DNA of 64,000 nt from Holophagales bacterium (GCA_016714815.1 JADKBZ010000004.1:186001-250000), one strand, 5' to 3'; shown: positions 8,871 through 17,905, counted from the stretch's first letter. The notes: generated by a model not told the origin, from the letters alone. Program-made: numbers and translations.

Positions 8871-8910
8871 GGTCGAATGAAGTCGACTGAAGTCGAATGA
8901 CGTCGAGGTG
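8871..8910. repeat. Short tandem repeat, 10-bp unit, about 3.5 copies
   Basis: Just after the thioredoxin-fold gene, a ten-base unit of the form NGTCGAMTGA is repeated exactly in phase at 8871, 8881 and 8891, with a partial fourth unit at 8901. The unit period equals about one helical turn. It lies between two genes that end towards each other (8850 and 8971). It is too short and lacks the repeat-spacer pattern of CRISPR. Confidence 0.7.
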
Positions 8911-8970
8911 GCCGGGAGCCTCCGCCAGGAGCTTTCCGGCCGGCCTTCGCCGGCGCCCCGGGTCGGCGGC

Positions 8971-9750
8971 TCAGCGGCCGGCGGCCGCGGCGACGGGCCC
9001 GAGGCTCGCCTGCTGCGCCTCGAGCTTTGCGATCAGCGCGGCCCGCCGCGCGGCGTCGAGGTTCTCGGAACCGGCCCGGAGGATGGCCGGGTTGCCGTCG
9101 ATAGACCGGCGGAAGAGGAAATCCTGGACGGCCTTGGCGTCGATTTTCGTCGTCGTCCGGAGGAGCCCGGCCACTTCGGTCACGAGAACGGGGTGATCCT
9201 CGTTCAGAAGAATCTCGCAGAGGTCGAGCGCGAGCATCGCATCCCGCCTCCCCTCGCTGACGAGGCCCGAGGCCGCCAGGAGCGCGAGACGCTTGCGCCC
9301 GACGCTCCGGAGCCGGGCCCACTTGCGAACCGTGGTGATCTTCGAGGGATCGAGCGCGAGGAGTCCGGCTGCGACCCGCGCCCCGAGCGCCTCGGCGACC
9401 TCGAGGTCGTCCGCCACGGAGCTCCACTTGTCCATCCGGAGAAGGAGCGACGGCTCGAAGTCCTTTCGGAACCGCTCCAGGAGGTCGATCGCGACGAGGA
9501 TCTCCTCCCGGACCTTCCTGCCGGCAGCCCCTTCGAGGAGGTCCGCCGCAAGCGGGTAGTCGAGCGCCCCCTTGTGCCGGACCGCGAGCTCCCGGGCCAC
9601 GGCCTTCACGCCGCTCGCGCGGACCCCGATGACCTTGAGAGGGCTCTTTGCACCCGCGGCCGGGCGGGCCTTCTCCTCCACTCTCTCGTCGAGAGCGGCC
9701 CGTAAGTCTTTCAGGATCGAGACGACTGCGGGAGATGTGATCTTCGCCAT
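8971..9750 (-). CDS. AlkD-like HEAT-repeat protein (DNA alkylation repair family)
   Basis: This 259-residue all-helical protein resembles AlkD, the HEAT-repeat glycosylase that removes alkylated bases without base flipping. The blocks VRASGVKAVARELA, WSSVADDLEVAEALGARVAAG, TTVRKWARLRSVGRKRLALLA and the C-terminal LRTTTKIDAKAVQDFLFRRS match the AlkD order of helices. The start was taken as the ATG at 9748-9750; the frame upstream is open but Arg/Cys-rich and unlikely to be protein. The gene stands alone, convergent with the thioredoxin gene. Whether the catalytic Asp/Trp set of AlkD is complete cannot be judged by eye. Confidence 0.65.
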   Translation of the reverse strand: MAKITSPAVVSILKDLRAALDERVEEKARPAAGAKSPLKVIGVRASGVKAVARELAVRHKGALDYPLAADLLEGAAGRKVREEILVAIDLLERFRKDFEPSLLLRMDKWSSVADDLEVAEALGARVAAGLLALDPSKITTVRKWARLRSVGRKRLALLAASGLVSEGRRDAMLALDLCEILLNEDHPVLVTEVAGLLRTTTKIDAKAVQDFLFRRSIDGNPAILRAGSENLDAARRAALIAKLEAQQASLGPVAAAAGR

Positions 9751-9846
9751 ACGCGGACGACCCGAGAGTTTACCACGCCGGAGGGCCCGTGGACACCTCC
9801 TGCATGAGCCCGCGCACCCGGCGGCCTCCACCTTCCCGCGGCGATC

Positions 9847-11037
9847 CTACACCGAGCCTTTTTCCCCGCAAGTGCTCCCGCACTCGCCCGAGGCGCCGGC
9901 AGGGGCCACCTCGCGCCCCTGGATCACCCCCCCGCCGAGGACCCTCTCCGGCCTCTCCGGATCGTAGAGGACGCAGGCCTGCCCCGGGGCCGCCGCCCGG
10001 ACGGGATCGTCGAAGACGACGCGGGCCCGTCCTCCCCGGCGGAGGCCCGGCTCTTCCGGCACCAGGAGGGCCGGCACGTCCGGATGCCTGGAGCGGATCC
10101 GGGCCAGGACACGGACCGCCCCTCCTGGCGCGGGCACCAGGAAGTTCACCGCCCGAATCGCCACCTCCCGCGACAGCACTTCGCCGCCTCCTCCGACGAC
10201 GAGCCTCCGCCTTTCGGCTTCGATCCCGACGACGTAGAGCGGCTCGCCGGTGGCGAGACCGAGCCCCCGGCGCTGCCCGACGGTGAATCCCATCGTTCCG
10301 GGGTGGGTCCCCACCTCGGTGCCATCCATCCGGACGACGGGCCCCGGGAGAGCGGCCGGGTGCCCGGGAAGCGAGAAGCCGAGAGCCTCGGCTTCCCTGC
10401 GGATGAAGCCGGCGGGCCCGTCCGAGGCCGGCACGAAGCAGATCTCCTGGGAATCCGGCTTGTCCCAGTTCGGGAGGCCCGCTTCCCGGGCGAGCTCCCG
10501 GACGTCGTCCTTGATCAGCTCTCCGAGGGGAAAGCGGGCGAAGGCGAGCTGATCGGGGGTCAGGTCGTAGAGGAAGTAGGTCTGGTCCTTTCCCAGGTCG
10601 CGAGCCTTGAGAAGCCGGGCTTCCCCCGTCGCCGGGTCGGTCTCGATCCGGGCGTAGTGCCCCGTGGCGACGGCCTCGCAGCCCAGGGCGCGCGCCCGCC
10701 GGAAGAGAGCGTCGAACTTCACGTCGGTATTGCAGGCAAGGCAGGGGACCGGCGTTTCGCCCGAGAGGTAACCGCCCACGAAGGGCCGGACGACCGTCTC
10801 CAGGAAACGCTCCCTGAGGTCGAGCGTGTAGTGCGCGACGCCGATCACTTCCGCGGCTCTCCGCGCGGTCCTGAGGTCGTCGAGCGTGCAGCAGCGACCG
10901 TCCCCCGCTCCGGTCCCGTCCCGGTCGTGGTCCCAGAGGTGCATGGAAACGCCGACGACCTCGGCCCCCTGCCGGGCGAGAAGGAGGGCGGCGACCGACG
11001 AATCGACCCCTCCCGACATGGCGACCGCAATCCGCAT
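9847..11037 (-). CDS. mnmA: tRNA-specific 2-thiouridylase MnmA
   Basis: MnmA thiolates uridine-34 of tRNA-Lys, -Glu and -Gln. The 396-residue protein starts MRIAVAMSGGVDSS, the PP-loop (residues 8-14). The catalytic pair is Cys102 in CLACN and Cys200 in SQEICFVP, at the family's usual spacing, followed by the GFTVGQRRGLG block of the C-terminal barrel. The last ~30 residues after VLGGGVIQGRE form a Cys-containing tail (GECGSTCGEKGSV) that most MnmA proteins lack. The gene is divergent from the pterin dehydratase gene. Confidence 0.95.
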   Translation of the reverse strand: MRIAVAMSGGVDSSVAALLLARQGAEVVGVSMHLWDHDRDGTGAGDGRCCTLDDLRTARRAAEVIGVAHYTLDLRERFLETVVRPFVGGYLSGETPVPCLACNTDVKFDALFRRARALGCEAVATGHYARIETDPATGEARLLKARDLGKDQTYFLYDLTPDQLAFARFPLGELIKDDVRELAREAGLPNWDKPDSQEICFVPASDGPAGFIRREAEALGFSLPGHPAALPGPVVRMDGTEVGTHPGTMGFTVGQRRGLGLATGEPLYVVGIEAERRRLVVGGGGEVLSREVAIRAVNFLVPAPGGAVRVLARIRSRHPDVPALLVPEEPGLRRGGRARVVFDDPVRAAAPGQACVLYDPERPERVLGGGVIQGREVAPAGASGECGSTCGEKGSV

Positions 11038-11086
11038 AGACTCGGGAGTTTACGTTCCGGCGCAAAGGCGCCCCCAGGAGGTCCCG

Positions 11087-11386
11087 ATGAGCCGCCCGCC
11101 GCTCCTTGCCCCCGGCGAAGTCGCCGCCCGCCTCGAGGCCCTGCCCGGCTGGACCTGTTCCGGGGACGCCCTCCGGCGCGAATTCATCTTCGCGGACTTC
11201 CCGGAGGCATTCGCCTTCATGACCCGCGTCGCCTTCGCCGCCGAGAAGCTGGACCACCACCCGGACTGGTCGAACGTCTGGAACCGCGTCACGGTCGCCC
11301 TCTCGACCCACGACGCCGGGGGCCTCACCGACCTCGACTTTCAGCTCGCCGGCATGATGCAGCACCTGATGAAAAAGACGGAGTAG
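11087..11386 (+). CDS. Pterin-4a-carbinolamine dehydratase
   Basis: This 99-residue enzyme dehydrates 4a-hydroxytetrahydropterin. It carries the family motif EKLDHHPDWSNVWNRV, which includes the His-His-Pro-x-Trp active-site block, and ends in DFQLAGMMQHLM. The ATG at 11087 was chosen because a CAGGAGG ribosome site precedes it; the longer open frame upstream has no domain content. No phenylalanine hydroxylase gene lies nearby, so it may serve another pterin or molybdopterin-related role, as in many bacteria with a stand-alone copy. Confidence 0.9.
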   Translation: MSRPPLLAPGEVAARLEALPGWTCSGDALRREFIFADFPEAFAFMTRVAFAAEKLDHHPDWSNVWNRVTVALSTHDAGGLTDLDFQLAGMMQHLMKKTE

Positions 11387-11432
11387 GGCTGGTGCATTCA
11401 CATCAGACCCGGAGTTAGAATCTGTCCCCGGT

Positions 11433-12098
11433 ATGGACGCTCCCGACAACCATGAAGACCTCCTCGAGCTCCTCTCCCGGAGCGGCAAGGCCGTCTTCGC
11501 CATCGACTCGTCTGACCGGATCGTCCTCTGGAACACCGGGGCCGAACGCCTCCTCGGCTATCCGGCGGCCGACGTCCTTGGCCGGAGCTGCCACCAGGCG
11601 ATGGCAGGCCGCGACATCTACGGGAACCGCTACTGCTTCGGAGAGTGTCCGATTCTCAGGATGCGCGACCGGGGCGAGACGATCCAGCCGTTCGAGATCG
11701 TCCTCGAGTCGCGCGACGCCGGGCCGAAGAAGCTCCGCTGCTCCATCCTTTCGATTCCCGGCCAGCGTCCCGAGCTGACGACGCTCGTCCACATCCTCGC
11801 CGAGACGAATGGGGCGCACCCCGATCCCGGCAACCTGTTCACCCGCTTCTCCGGCCCGATCCAGCATCCGAGCCTGGTGCCCCTCCTCCCGCCGCGTCCC
11901 ACCTCTTCGCCCCTCACCAAGCGAGAGCGGGAAGTCCTTCGCCTCCTCTCCGAGGGGAAGAAGACCGACGAAATGGGAGAGCAGCTCTTCATCAGCGACG
12001 TTACCGTGAGGAACCACATCCAGAACATCCTCCGGAAGCTGAACGTCCACTCGAAGCTCGAAGCGGTCGTCTACGCGTACCAGAACCAGCTGATCTGA
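11433..12098 (+). CDS. PAS-LuxR family transcriptional regulator
   Basis: This 221-residue one-component regulator has an N-terminal PAS domain (residues ~10-130; FAIDSSDRIVLWNTGAERLLGY is split here only by the domain) and a C-terminal LuxR/GerE helix-turn-helix (~155-215), seen as LTKREREVLRLLSEG and the recognition region VRNHIQNILRKL. Two cysteines in the PAS domain (YCFGEC) could bind a metal or thiol ligand; that is a guess. It has its own transcript between the pterin dehydratase gene and a terminator-like hairpin. The target genes are unknown. Confidence 0.8.
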   Translation: MDAPDNHEDLLELLSRSGKAVFAIDSSDRIVLWNTGAERLLGYPAADVLGRSCHQAMAGRDIYGNRYCFGECPILRMRDRGETIQPFEIVLESRDAGPKKLRCSILSIPGQRPELTTLVHILAETNGAHPDPGNLFTRFSGPIQHPSLVPLLPPRPTSSPLTKREREVLRLLSEGKKTDEMGEQLFISDVTVRNHIQNILRKLNVHSKLEAVVYAYQNQLI

Positions 12099-12150
12099 AG
12101 TAACGCAGGGGAACCCCGCGCCGACGGCGCGGCGGCCCCGGAAAAGGCGA

Positions 12151-12174
12151 GGGCGGCGAGTCGCCCCGCCGCCC
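12151..12174. terminator. GC hairpin between convergent genes
   Basis: A perfect 8-bp stem, GGGCGGCG paired with CGCCGCCC around an 8-nt loop, is followed on the + strand by a CCCTTTC tail. It sits between the LuxR-type gene ending at 12098 and the leftward gene ending at 12214, so it could terminate both transcripts. The T run is short, so strength is uncertain. Confidence 0.5.
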
Positions 12175-12213
12175 CCTTTCGTGCCCGCGGACGCCCTCCG
12201 GCGCCCAGGGGAC

Positions 12214-12801
12214 TCACTTCCCTTTTTCGAGCGACTTGACGACGTCCTCGAGGCCGTTCTCGATGGCGTCCCGGACCGTGGAACCGCGCGACTTGTGGCG
12301 GATCTGGAAGACGATCTTACCGGAGGAGTCCTTCCCGATCAGCTCCTGGACCGCGCCGGGATTGGCGTACCAGCCGCCCCAGAACCGGGCCGCCCCGCTC
12401 GGCTCCCAGGCGTGCGCGACGTTCCCCTCGATCGTCAGGTCGGCCTTCCCGCCGCCGCTGGTATCCCAGCCGAGCTTCTTCGACTTCTGGATCCACTGGT
12501 CGGCGTACTCCTTGCCGTAGTCGGCGGCCCGCTTCGCTTCCTTGTCCTTGTCATTGAAGACGAAGTCCTTCACCAGCACGGTCTTGTAGCTGCCGGCCGA
12601 GTAGCCTTCGAAGAAGACCCAGTCGGCCTCCTTCCCCTTGACGAGCTGGTCGTAGCTCTTCAGCCAGGTCGTCGGCTCGTCCTTCTCCCTGGAGGCGTCG
12701 TCGTCCACGAACTTCTTGTCGGCCGCGAAGGCCGGCAACGCGACGAGAGCCGCGAGGAAAACGAATACGGGAACGCGTAGCGAATGCACGTGCGATCTCA
12801 T
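12214..12801 (-). CDS. Exported protein of unknown function
   Basis: This 195-residue protein has a signal peptide (VPVFVFLAALVALPAFA then AADKK). The mature part is Lys/Asp-rich with a pattern recalling DUF4410-like lipoprotein relatives: VKDFVFNDKDKEAKRAADYGKEYAD, then a beta-rich segment LTIEGNVAHAWEPSGAARFWGGW and a C-terminal helix. No catalytic motif is recognised. The ATG at 12799-12801 was chosen because GGAGGA precedes it at a workable distance. It is divergent from the PepSY-like gene at 12852, with only 50 bases between, so the two may share a control region. Confidence 0.6.
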   Translation of the reverse strand: MRSHVHSLRVPVFVFLAALVALPAFAADKKFVDDDASREKDEPTTWLKSYDQLVKGKEADWVFFEGYSAGSYKTVLVKDFVFNDKDKEAKRAADYGKEYADQWIQKSKKLGWDTSGGGKADLTIEGNVAHAWEPSGAARFWGGWYANPGAVQELIGKDSSGKIVFQIRHKSRGSTVRDAIENGLEDVVKSLEKGK

Positions 12802-12851
12802 GAGCGGAGATCCTCCTTCAACTGCCACGATTTTTCTGTGATCTTAGCAAC

Positions 12852-13574
12852 ATGCATGTCGCGGTCTCCGCTCGCGCGCTCCACCGCCTCGCCGGTGCCG
12901 GCCTCGTCCTTCCGCTGTTTCTCTGGATGGGCACGGGCCTCCTCTTCCACGTCAAGCCCGGGTGGGACGAAGCGTACGAGCCGCTCTCGGCGCCGCCTCC
13001 CGGGCCCCCTCCCTGGGAAAGGGTCGTCTTCTCGCCGGCGGCGGTGAAAGCGCGCGGGCTCCTCGACGCGGGCCCCGTCGCGCTGGCGGTGCACCCCGCG
13101 GGGCTCGTCGCCTGGTTCGGGCGCAGGGAGGGACGGGCGGCGGCGGTCGACGGGACGAGCGGCGACCCGATCCCGACCGCGACCGAGGGCGTCGCGCGCG
13201 CCTATGCCCTGGCGGCCATCACCGCGTCGCGCCACGCCGCGAGCTACGGGACGATCGTTTCGGCCCAGCCGGACGTCCACCATTCGACCCTCACCGGAAC
13301 GGAAGGCCCCGCGTTCCTCTTCCTCACCTCGGGCGGCAAACGCGTCCTCGTCGACCGCGTGACGGGCGAGGTGAGCCAGAGCGGCTCGTTGAACGACCGG
13401 ATCGACCTCCTCTACCGGATCCACTACCTCCAGTGGGCTCCCTGGAAGCCGGCGAACGTCGCCCTCGTCCTGGGAGTCTCGCTCCTTGGCCTCCTCCTCG
13501 CCGCCAGCGGTCTCCGCCTCTTTTTCACTCCCTCTTCGGGCGCCTCCAACGGGGCGTCCGCTGCCCGGCCGTAG
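12852..13574 (+). CDS. PepSY-type membrane protein
   Basis: This 240-residue inner-membrane protein starts with a helix (LHRLAGAGLVLPLFLWMGTGLLFHV, given here only as its position at residues ~9-33) and ends with a second helix at ~205-225. Between them is a periplasmic domain with PepSY-like beta-strand pattern, including the VLVDRVTGEV turn and RIHYLQWAPWK segment. Such proteins resemble the PepSY_TM group linked to ferric reductase or iron uptake, but no such genes are nearby. The function is unassigned. Confidence 0.65.
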   Translation: MHVAVSARALHRLAGAGLVLPLFLWMGTGLLFHVKPGWDEAYEPLSAPPPGPPPWERVVFSPAAVKARGLLDAGPVALAVHPAGLVAWFGRREGRAAAVDGTSGDPIPTATEGVARAYALAAITASRHAASYGTIVSAQPDVHHSTLTGTEGPAFLFLTSGGKRVLVDRVTGEVSQSGSLNDRIDLLYRIHYLQWAPWKPANVALVLGVSLLGLLLAASGLRLFFTPSSGASNGASAARP

Positions 13575-13617
13575 AATCCCGAAGGGTCGCCCGGACGGGG
13601 CGTCCTTCACGAGGACA

Positions 13618-15396
13618 ATGAAGAAACTCCGCCTTTCCACCCTCGCCCTCGGCGTTTCGCTCGCCGTCTCCTTCCTCGCGCTCGCACAGGCCGCCCGGAA
13701 GGAGGCGTCCACGCCCCCTGTCCGCTCGCCGAAGCTCGCAGTCCTCGTTTCGGTCGACGGCCTCCAGATGAAACGGCTGCTCGACTATCGGCCGTATTTC
13801 GTCGCGGGACTGAAGCGGCTGCTCGACGAGGGGTACGTGGAGCGGAATGCGCACTACGCCCACCTGAACACGGAAACAGGACCGGGTCACGCCTCGCTCG
13901 GAACGGGAGCCCCGCCGCGCGTCACCGGGATCGTCGCGAACAGCTGGTTCGAGCCTCGCGAGGACGGCTCCCTCCGCAAGGTCTACTGCACCGATCAGCC
14001 TTTCGCCGACCCGGAGACAAAGGCCACGGTCTTCCGCCCGGGCCCGGCGAACCTGCGGGTTCCGACGCTCGGAGACCGACTCCTCGAGCGCTATCCGGCG
14101 GCTCGGGTCGTCGCCCTTTCGGGCAAGGACCGGGGGGCCATCTTCATGGCCGGGAAGCGGCGGGAGCACGCGGTCTACTGGTGGGACCAGGTCACGGGCC
14201 GTTTCGTCACGTCCCCCTCCTACGACGTCGCATCGCCAGGCGGCTCCATCGCGGCGAAGGTTGTCGCCCAGTTCAACCGGACCCGTGCCGGCGGGCACCT
14301 CCCCCGCCGTCTCGGCCTGGCCTGGCGGAAGATGGCCGACCCCCTCTTCCCGTTCGGGGCGGCGCCCCCGGCACACCCCGTTCCCGCGTTCGAGATCCGC
14401 CCGTTCCAGATCCCGGTGAACGGCCTCGGCTGGGACAAGGACCTGTCGCTCGCTTCGAGCGGCTACTTCCACGGCATCTACTACAGCCCGTTCATCGACG
14501 AGCTGACGGTGGACCTCGCCCTGGAGGTCCTCGCCTCCAAGGACCTCGAGCTGGGGCACGAGGAGCAGCCGGACGCCCTCTGCCTCTCGCTGTCGGCCCA
14601 GGACACGGTCTCCCACGCCTACGGCCCCGAGTCGGAGGAGAACCTCGACACTCTTCGCCGCCTCGACGTGCAGCTCGGCCGCCTCTTCGAGGCTCTCGAC
14701 CGCGGCTTCCCCGAAGGGAAGGTGATCCTCGCCCTCTCGGCGGACCACGGCTTCCAGACGATCCCCGAGCTCGAGGCCCGGCGCGACAAGACCTTCACCG
14801 GCGGGCGGGTCCTCTCCGGAAACGGCGCCGTGACGAACTTCGAGAAGAGGCTGAACCGCTACGTCTGCGAAGAGCTCTGCCTGCCGCTCGACAGCCGGCC
14901 GATCTTCGGGAACGAAGGGTTCGACCTGAAGTACAACCTTCCGGCCCTCCCGTCCATGATGACCGTTGCCGGACCCTGCGGCGCGGCGGGACGCCCCGTG
15001 ACGCGGGCCGACCTCGACAGCGTCCTCCCCGGCGCGATCGCCCGGCTCCACCACGAGGAGTTCCGGACGGTCCTTCTCGCCTCGCAGAAGGAGAGCTGGG
15101 ACACGACCGATCGCGACGTCCGTTTCGCCCTGAACGACTACGACCCGGTTCGCTCGGGCGAAGCGCTCCTCCTGCCCAGGCGGGGAGTCATCATCTACCC
15201 CGACGCGCGCGGGAGCACGCACGGCTCGCAGTACGACTACGACACCCATGTCCCGCTGGTCTTCTGGGGCGCAGGCGTCCGGGCCGGAGTCTCCGACGCC
15301 GAGCGCACGCCCTACGACTTCGCCCCGACCGTCGGGAAGCTCCTGGGGATAACCCTCCCCGACGCCGTCGGCAAGGCGATCGACCTTCCGCGCTGA
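13618..15396 (+). CDS. PafA-like alkaline phosphatase/phosphodiesterase
   Basis: This is a 592-residue secreted phosphatase of the alkaline phosphatase superfamily, probably releasing phosphate from monoesters in the periplasm. A signal peptide spans residues 1-25. Metal and catalytic residues are in order: Asp in VSVDGLQ, the Thr nucleophile in NTETGPGHASLGTG, Asp and His in SAQDTVSHAYGP, Asp-His in SADHGF, and the late His in GSTHGSQYDYDTHVPL. A Thr nucleophile in TETxPGH is typical of PafA-like enzymes rather than PhoA (Ser). The ATG at 13618 was chosen because the signal peptide starts there. Confidence 0.85.
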   Translation: MKKLRLSTLALGVSLAVSFLALAQAARKEASTPPVRSPKLAVLVSVDGLQMKRLLDYRPYFVAGLKRLLDEGYVERNAHYAHLNTETGPGHASLGTGAPPRVTGIVANSWFEPREDGSLRKVYCTDQPFADPETKATVFRPGPANLRVPTLGDRLLERYPAARVVALSGKDRGAIFMAGKRREHAVYWWDQVTGRFVTSPSYDVASPGGSIAAKVVAQFNRTRAGGHLPRRLGLAWRKMADPLFPFGAAPPAHPVPAFEIRPFQIPVNGLGWDKDLSLASSGYFHGIYYSPFIDELTVDLALEVLASKDLELGHEEQPDALCLSLSAQDTVSHAYGPESEENLDTLRRLDVQLGRLFEALDRGFPEGKVILALSADHGFQTIPELEARRDKTFTGGRVLSGNGAVTNFEKRLNRYVCEELCLPLDSRPIFGNEGFDLKYNLPALPSMMTVAGPCGAAGRPVTRADLDSVLPGAIARLHHEEFRTVLLASQKESWDTTDRDVRFALNDYDPVRSGEALLLPRRGVIIYPDARGSTHGSQYDYDTHVPLVFWGAGVRAGVSDAERTPYDFAPTVGKLLGITLPDAVGKAIDLPR

Positions 15397-15413
15397 GTGG
15401 CGCATCCCCCTGA

Positions 15414-15440
15414 CGGAGCCGCCCTCCACGGTCGGCTCCG
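15414..15440. terminator. Hairpin after the PafA-like gene
   Basis: CGGAGCCG pairs perfectly with CGGCTCCG across an 11-nt loop, 18 bases after the phosphatase stop and 48 before rsmH. There is no T run, so it is a candidate factor-assisted terminator only. Confidence 0.4.
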
Positions 15441-15487
15441 CCGGGACGGGAGTCTCCGTCCACCCGGTCGAAGGCACAATCGCCTCC

Positions 15488-16558
15488 GTGCCCGAAACTC
15501 CCCACCGCCGTCGCCCCCGATACTCCGGTCGAAACCCGCGCCACTTCGACGAGAAGTACAAGGAGCTCGACCCCGGCCGCTTCCCCGAGACCGTGGCGAA
15601 GGTCGTCTCGTCCGGAAAGACCCCCGCCGGCTCGCACCGCCCGGTCCTCGTCGAGGAGATCCTCGAGGCGCTCCGGCCCGAGCCCGGGCTCGTCGCCGTC
15701 GACGCGACGCTGGGCCACGGGGGCCACGCCGCCGAGCTCCTGCCCCGTCTCCTGCCGGGCGGCCGGCTCCTCGGCCTGGACACCGACCCGCTGGAGGTGC
15801 CGAGGACCCAATCGCGCCTCCGGGGGCTCGGCTTCGGCGACGACGTCCTGACCGTCCGCCGGTCCAGCTTCGCCGGCCTCCCGAAGGTCCTCGCGGAGCT
15901 GGGGCTGCCCGCCGTCGACCTCGTTCTCGCCGACCTCGGAATCTCCTCGATGCAGCTCGACGACCCGTCCCGCGGATTCACTTTCAAGGCGGACGGACCG
16001 CTCGACATGAGGATGAACCCCTCGAGGGGCCTCTCTGCCGCCGACCTCCTCGCGCGGATTCCGCCGGACCGGCTCGCGCAGCTCCTGAAGGAGAACTCCG
16101 ACGAACCGTACGCGGAGGAGATCGCGAGCGGTCTCGTGGCCGCCCGGACGCGGGCGCCCGTCACCACGACGCTCGGCCTCGCCGCCATCGTCCGCGAGGC
16201 GCTGGCGGGCCTGCCCGCGAGGAGCCGGGAAGAAGCCGGCGACGACCCGGTGCGGCGGACCTTCCAGGCGCTCCGGATCGAGGTGAACGACGAGCTCGGC
16301 GCCTTGCGCGCCTTTCTCGCCGCGCTCCCCTCCTGCCTCGCCCCGGGCGGCCGCGTCGCGATCCTCACCTTCCACTCCGGGGAGGACCGGCTGGTGAAGA
16401 AGGCGCTGCAGGCCGGCGCCCGCGAGGGAATCTGGGCCGCCTGGTCCCGCGAGCCGGTCCGACCCGGCCCCGAGGAGCTCCGGGCGAACCCGCGCTCCCG
16501 CCCCGCGAAGCTGCGAACGGCTCTCCGCGCGGACGCCGCAGCCGGCCGCACGGCATAA
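15488..16558 (+). CDS. rsmH: 16S rRNA m4C1402 methyltransferase RsmH
   Basis: RsmH methylates N4 of C1402 in 16S rRNA. Visible blocks are SHRPVLVEEIL, the SAM motif VAVDATLGHGGHA, LADLGISSMQLD, GFTFKADGPLDMRM and TFHSGEDRLVKKAL. It starts with GTG and has about 45 extra N-terminal residues (Arg/Lys-rich) before the domain. It is unusual in standing alone: rsmH normally sits in the mra/fts division cluster, but here its neighbours are a phosphatase and a trans-sulfuration enzyme. Length 356 against about 310-315 for E. coli. Confidence 0.93.
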   Translation: MPETPHRRRPRYSGRNPRHFDEKYKELDPGRFPETVAKVVSSGKTPAGSHRPVLVEEILEALRPEPGLVAVDATLGHGGHAAELLPRLLPGGRLLGLDTDPLEVPRTQSRLRGLGFGDDVLTVRRSSFAGLPKVLAELGLPAVDLVLADLGISSMQLDDPSRGFTFKADGPLDMRMNPSRGLSAADLLARIPPDRLAQLLKENSDEPYAEEIASGLVAARTRAPVTTTLGLAAIVREALAGLPARSREEAGDDPVRRTFQALRIEVNDELGALRAFLAALPSCLAPGGRVAILTFHSGEDRLVKKALQAGAREGIWAAWSREPVRPGPEELRANPRSRPAKLRTALRADAAAGRTA

Positions 16559-16567
16559 GATCTCCCA

Positions 16568-17905
16568 ATGCTGACTGCAGAGTGCGCGACCCCGAAGACC
16601 CGTCTCGGACCGGCCCGCTGGGATTGGTGGGAGTGGTGGATCGACCGCAAGACCCGCTGGGTCCGCGACGAGGTGAAGCAGCTCGACGAGGGGCTCTTCC
16701 GGACTCTCGCCGCCGGAACCGGCCTCCCCGCCATCCACCAGCGCTCCACCTTCGCCTTCAAGGACGTTCGCGATGGCGCCGACCGCTTCCTCGGGATGGC
16801 CAAGGGGGGCGAACGCCCCTACGCGCGGATCTATACCCGGCTCGGCAACCCGACCACCGAGTACCTCGAGAGAGTCCTCTTCCAGCTCGAGGCGCACCAC
16901 GTCATCGAGAAGGCGCTCGCCGCGGACGAGAAGGAGCCGACGATCGGCGCCCTCATCTTCGGCTCGGGAATGGGGGCGATCTCCACGCTCGCCCTCTCCG
17001 TCTGCCGCTCCGGGGACGCGATCCTCGCCGGAAACGTCTACGGCTGCACGGACAGCCTCTTCCGCGGCCTCGGGAAGTTCGGAGTCGAGGCGGTCTTCTG
17101 CGACATGGGAAACGTGGCGGCCGTCGAGGCGGCGCTCGAAGCGCACCCGAACGTCGCGATGATCTTCCTCGAGTCGCCCGAGAACCCGACCCTCCGGATC
17201 GCCGACATCGAGACGATCTCGCGCCTCACCGAGCCGCGGGGAATCCTCCTCGTCGTCGACAACACCTTCTGCTCGCCGTACCTCCAGCAGCCGTTCCGCC
17301 TCGGGGCCGACCTCGTCATGCACTCGCTGACGAAGTTCGTGAACGGCCACTCGACGTCGATCGGCGGCGCGCTCCTCGGTCCCTTCCGGTTCATGAGGAC
17401 GGACTTCTTCCCCTGGTACAAGGACGTCGGCGCCACGCCGTCGCCCTTCGACTCGTGGCTGAACGGGATGACGATCCAGAGCCTCGCGCCACGCCAGGCT
17501 CAGGAGAGCGAGACGGCGCTCCAGATCGCCCGGTTCCTCGCGACGCATCCGAAGGTCGCCTCGGTCGGCTATCCGGGCCTCCCCGACTTCCCGCAGGCCG
17601 ATCTCGTCCGGCGCCAAATGCGCTCCGGCGGATCGATCCTGACGTTCGAGGTGAAGGGAGGGGTTGCCGCGGGCGAGGCGGTGATGAACTACTTCGGCAG
17701 GAAGGACACCCCGATGGAGCTCGCGGTCTCCCTCGGTTCCTGCATCACCTATATCCAGCATCCGGCGTCGATGACCCACGCCGTCGTCCCCGAGGCCGAC
17801 CGGCTCGCGCGGGGCATCACCCCCGGGCTCATCCGGCTCTCGGTCGGCGTCGAGGGCGCGGACGTCCTGATCGAGCACCTGAACCGGGCGCTCGACCTGA
17901 CCTGA
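16568..17905 (+). CDS. Trans-sulfuration PLP enzyme (Cys/Met metabolism family)
   Basis: This 445-residue enzyme belongs to the cystathionine gamma-synthase/lyase and methionine gamma-lyase family. The PLP Lys is K256 in HSLTKFVNGHS; upstream are YTRLGNPTT, the GSGMGAIS phosphate region and VVDNTFCSP. An N-terminal extension of ~45 residues (Trp-rich, WDWWEWW) is unusual. Sequence alone cannot separate synthase from lyase. It starts ten bases after rsmH. With the serine acetyltransferase at 6 kb and the cysteine synthase remnant at 42 kb it belongs to sulfur amino acid metabolism. Confidence 0.85.
   Translation: MLTAECATPKTRLGPARWDWWEWWIDRKTRWVRDEVKQLDEGLFRTLAAGTGLPAIHQRSTFAFKDVRDGADRFLGMAKGGERPYARIYTRLGNPTTEYLERVLFQLEAHHVIEKALAADEKEPTIGALIFGSGMGAISTLALSVCRSGDAILAGNVYGCTDSLFRGLGKFGVEAVFCDMGNVAAVEAALEAHPNVAMIFLESPENPTLRIADIETISRLTEPRGILLVVDNTFCSPYLQQPFRLGADLVMHSLTKFVNGHSTSIGGALLGPFRFMRTDFFPWYKDVGATPSPFDSWLNGMTIQSLAPRQAQESETALQIARFLATHPKVASVGYPGLPDFPQADLVRRQMRSGGSILTFEVKGGVAAGEAVMNYFGRKDTPMELAVSLGSCITYIQHPASMTHAVVPEADRLARGITPGLIRLSVGVEGADVLIEHLNRALDLT

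Noticed and set aside
8871..8910. CRISPR array
   Set aside because: Units are 10 bases with no spacers; no cas genes are present in the window.
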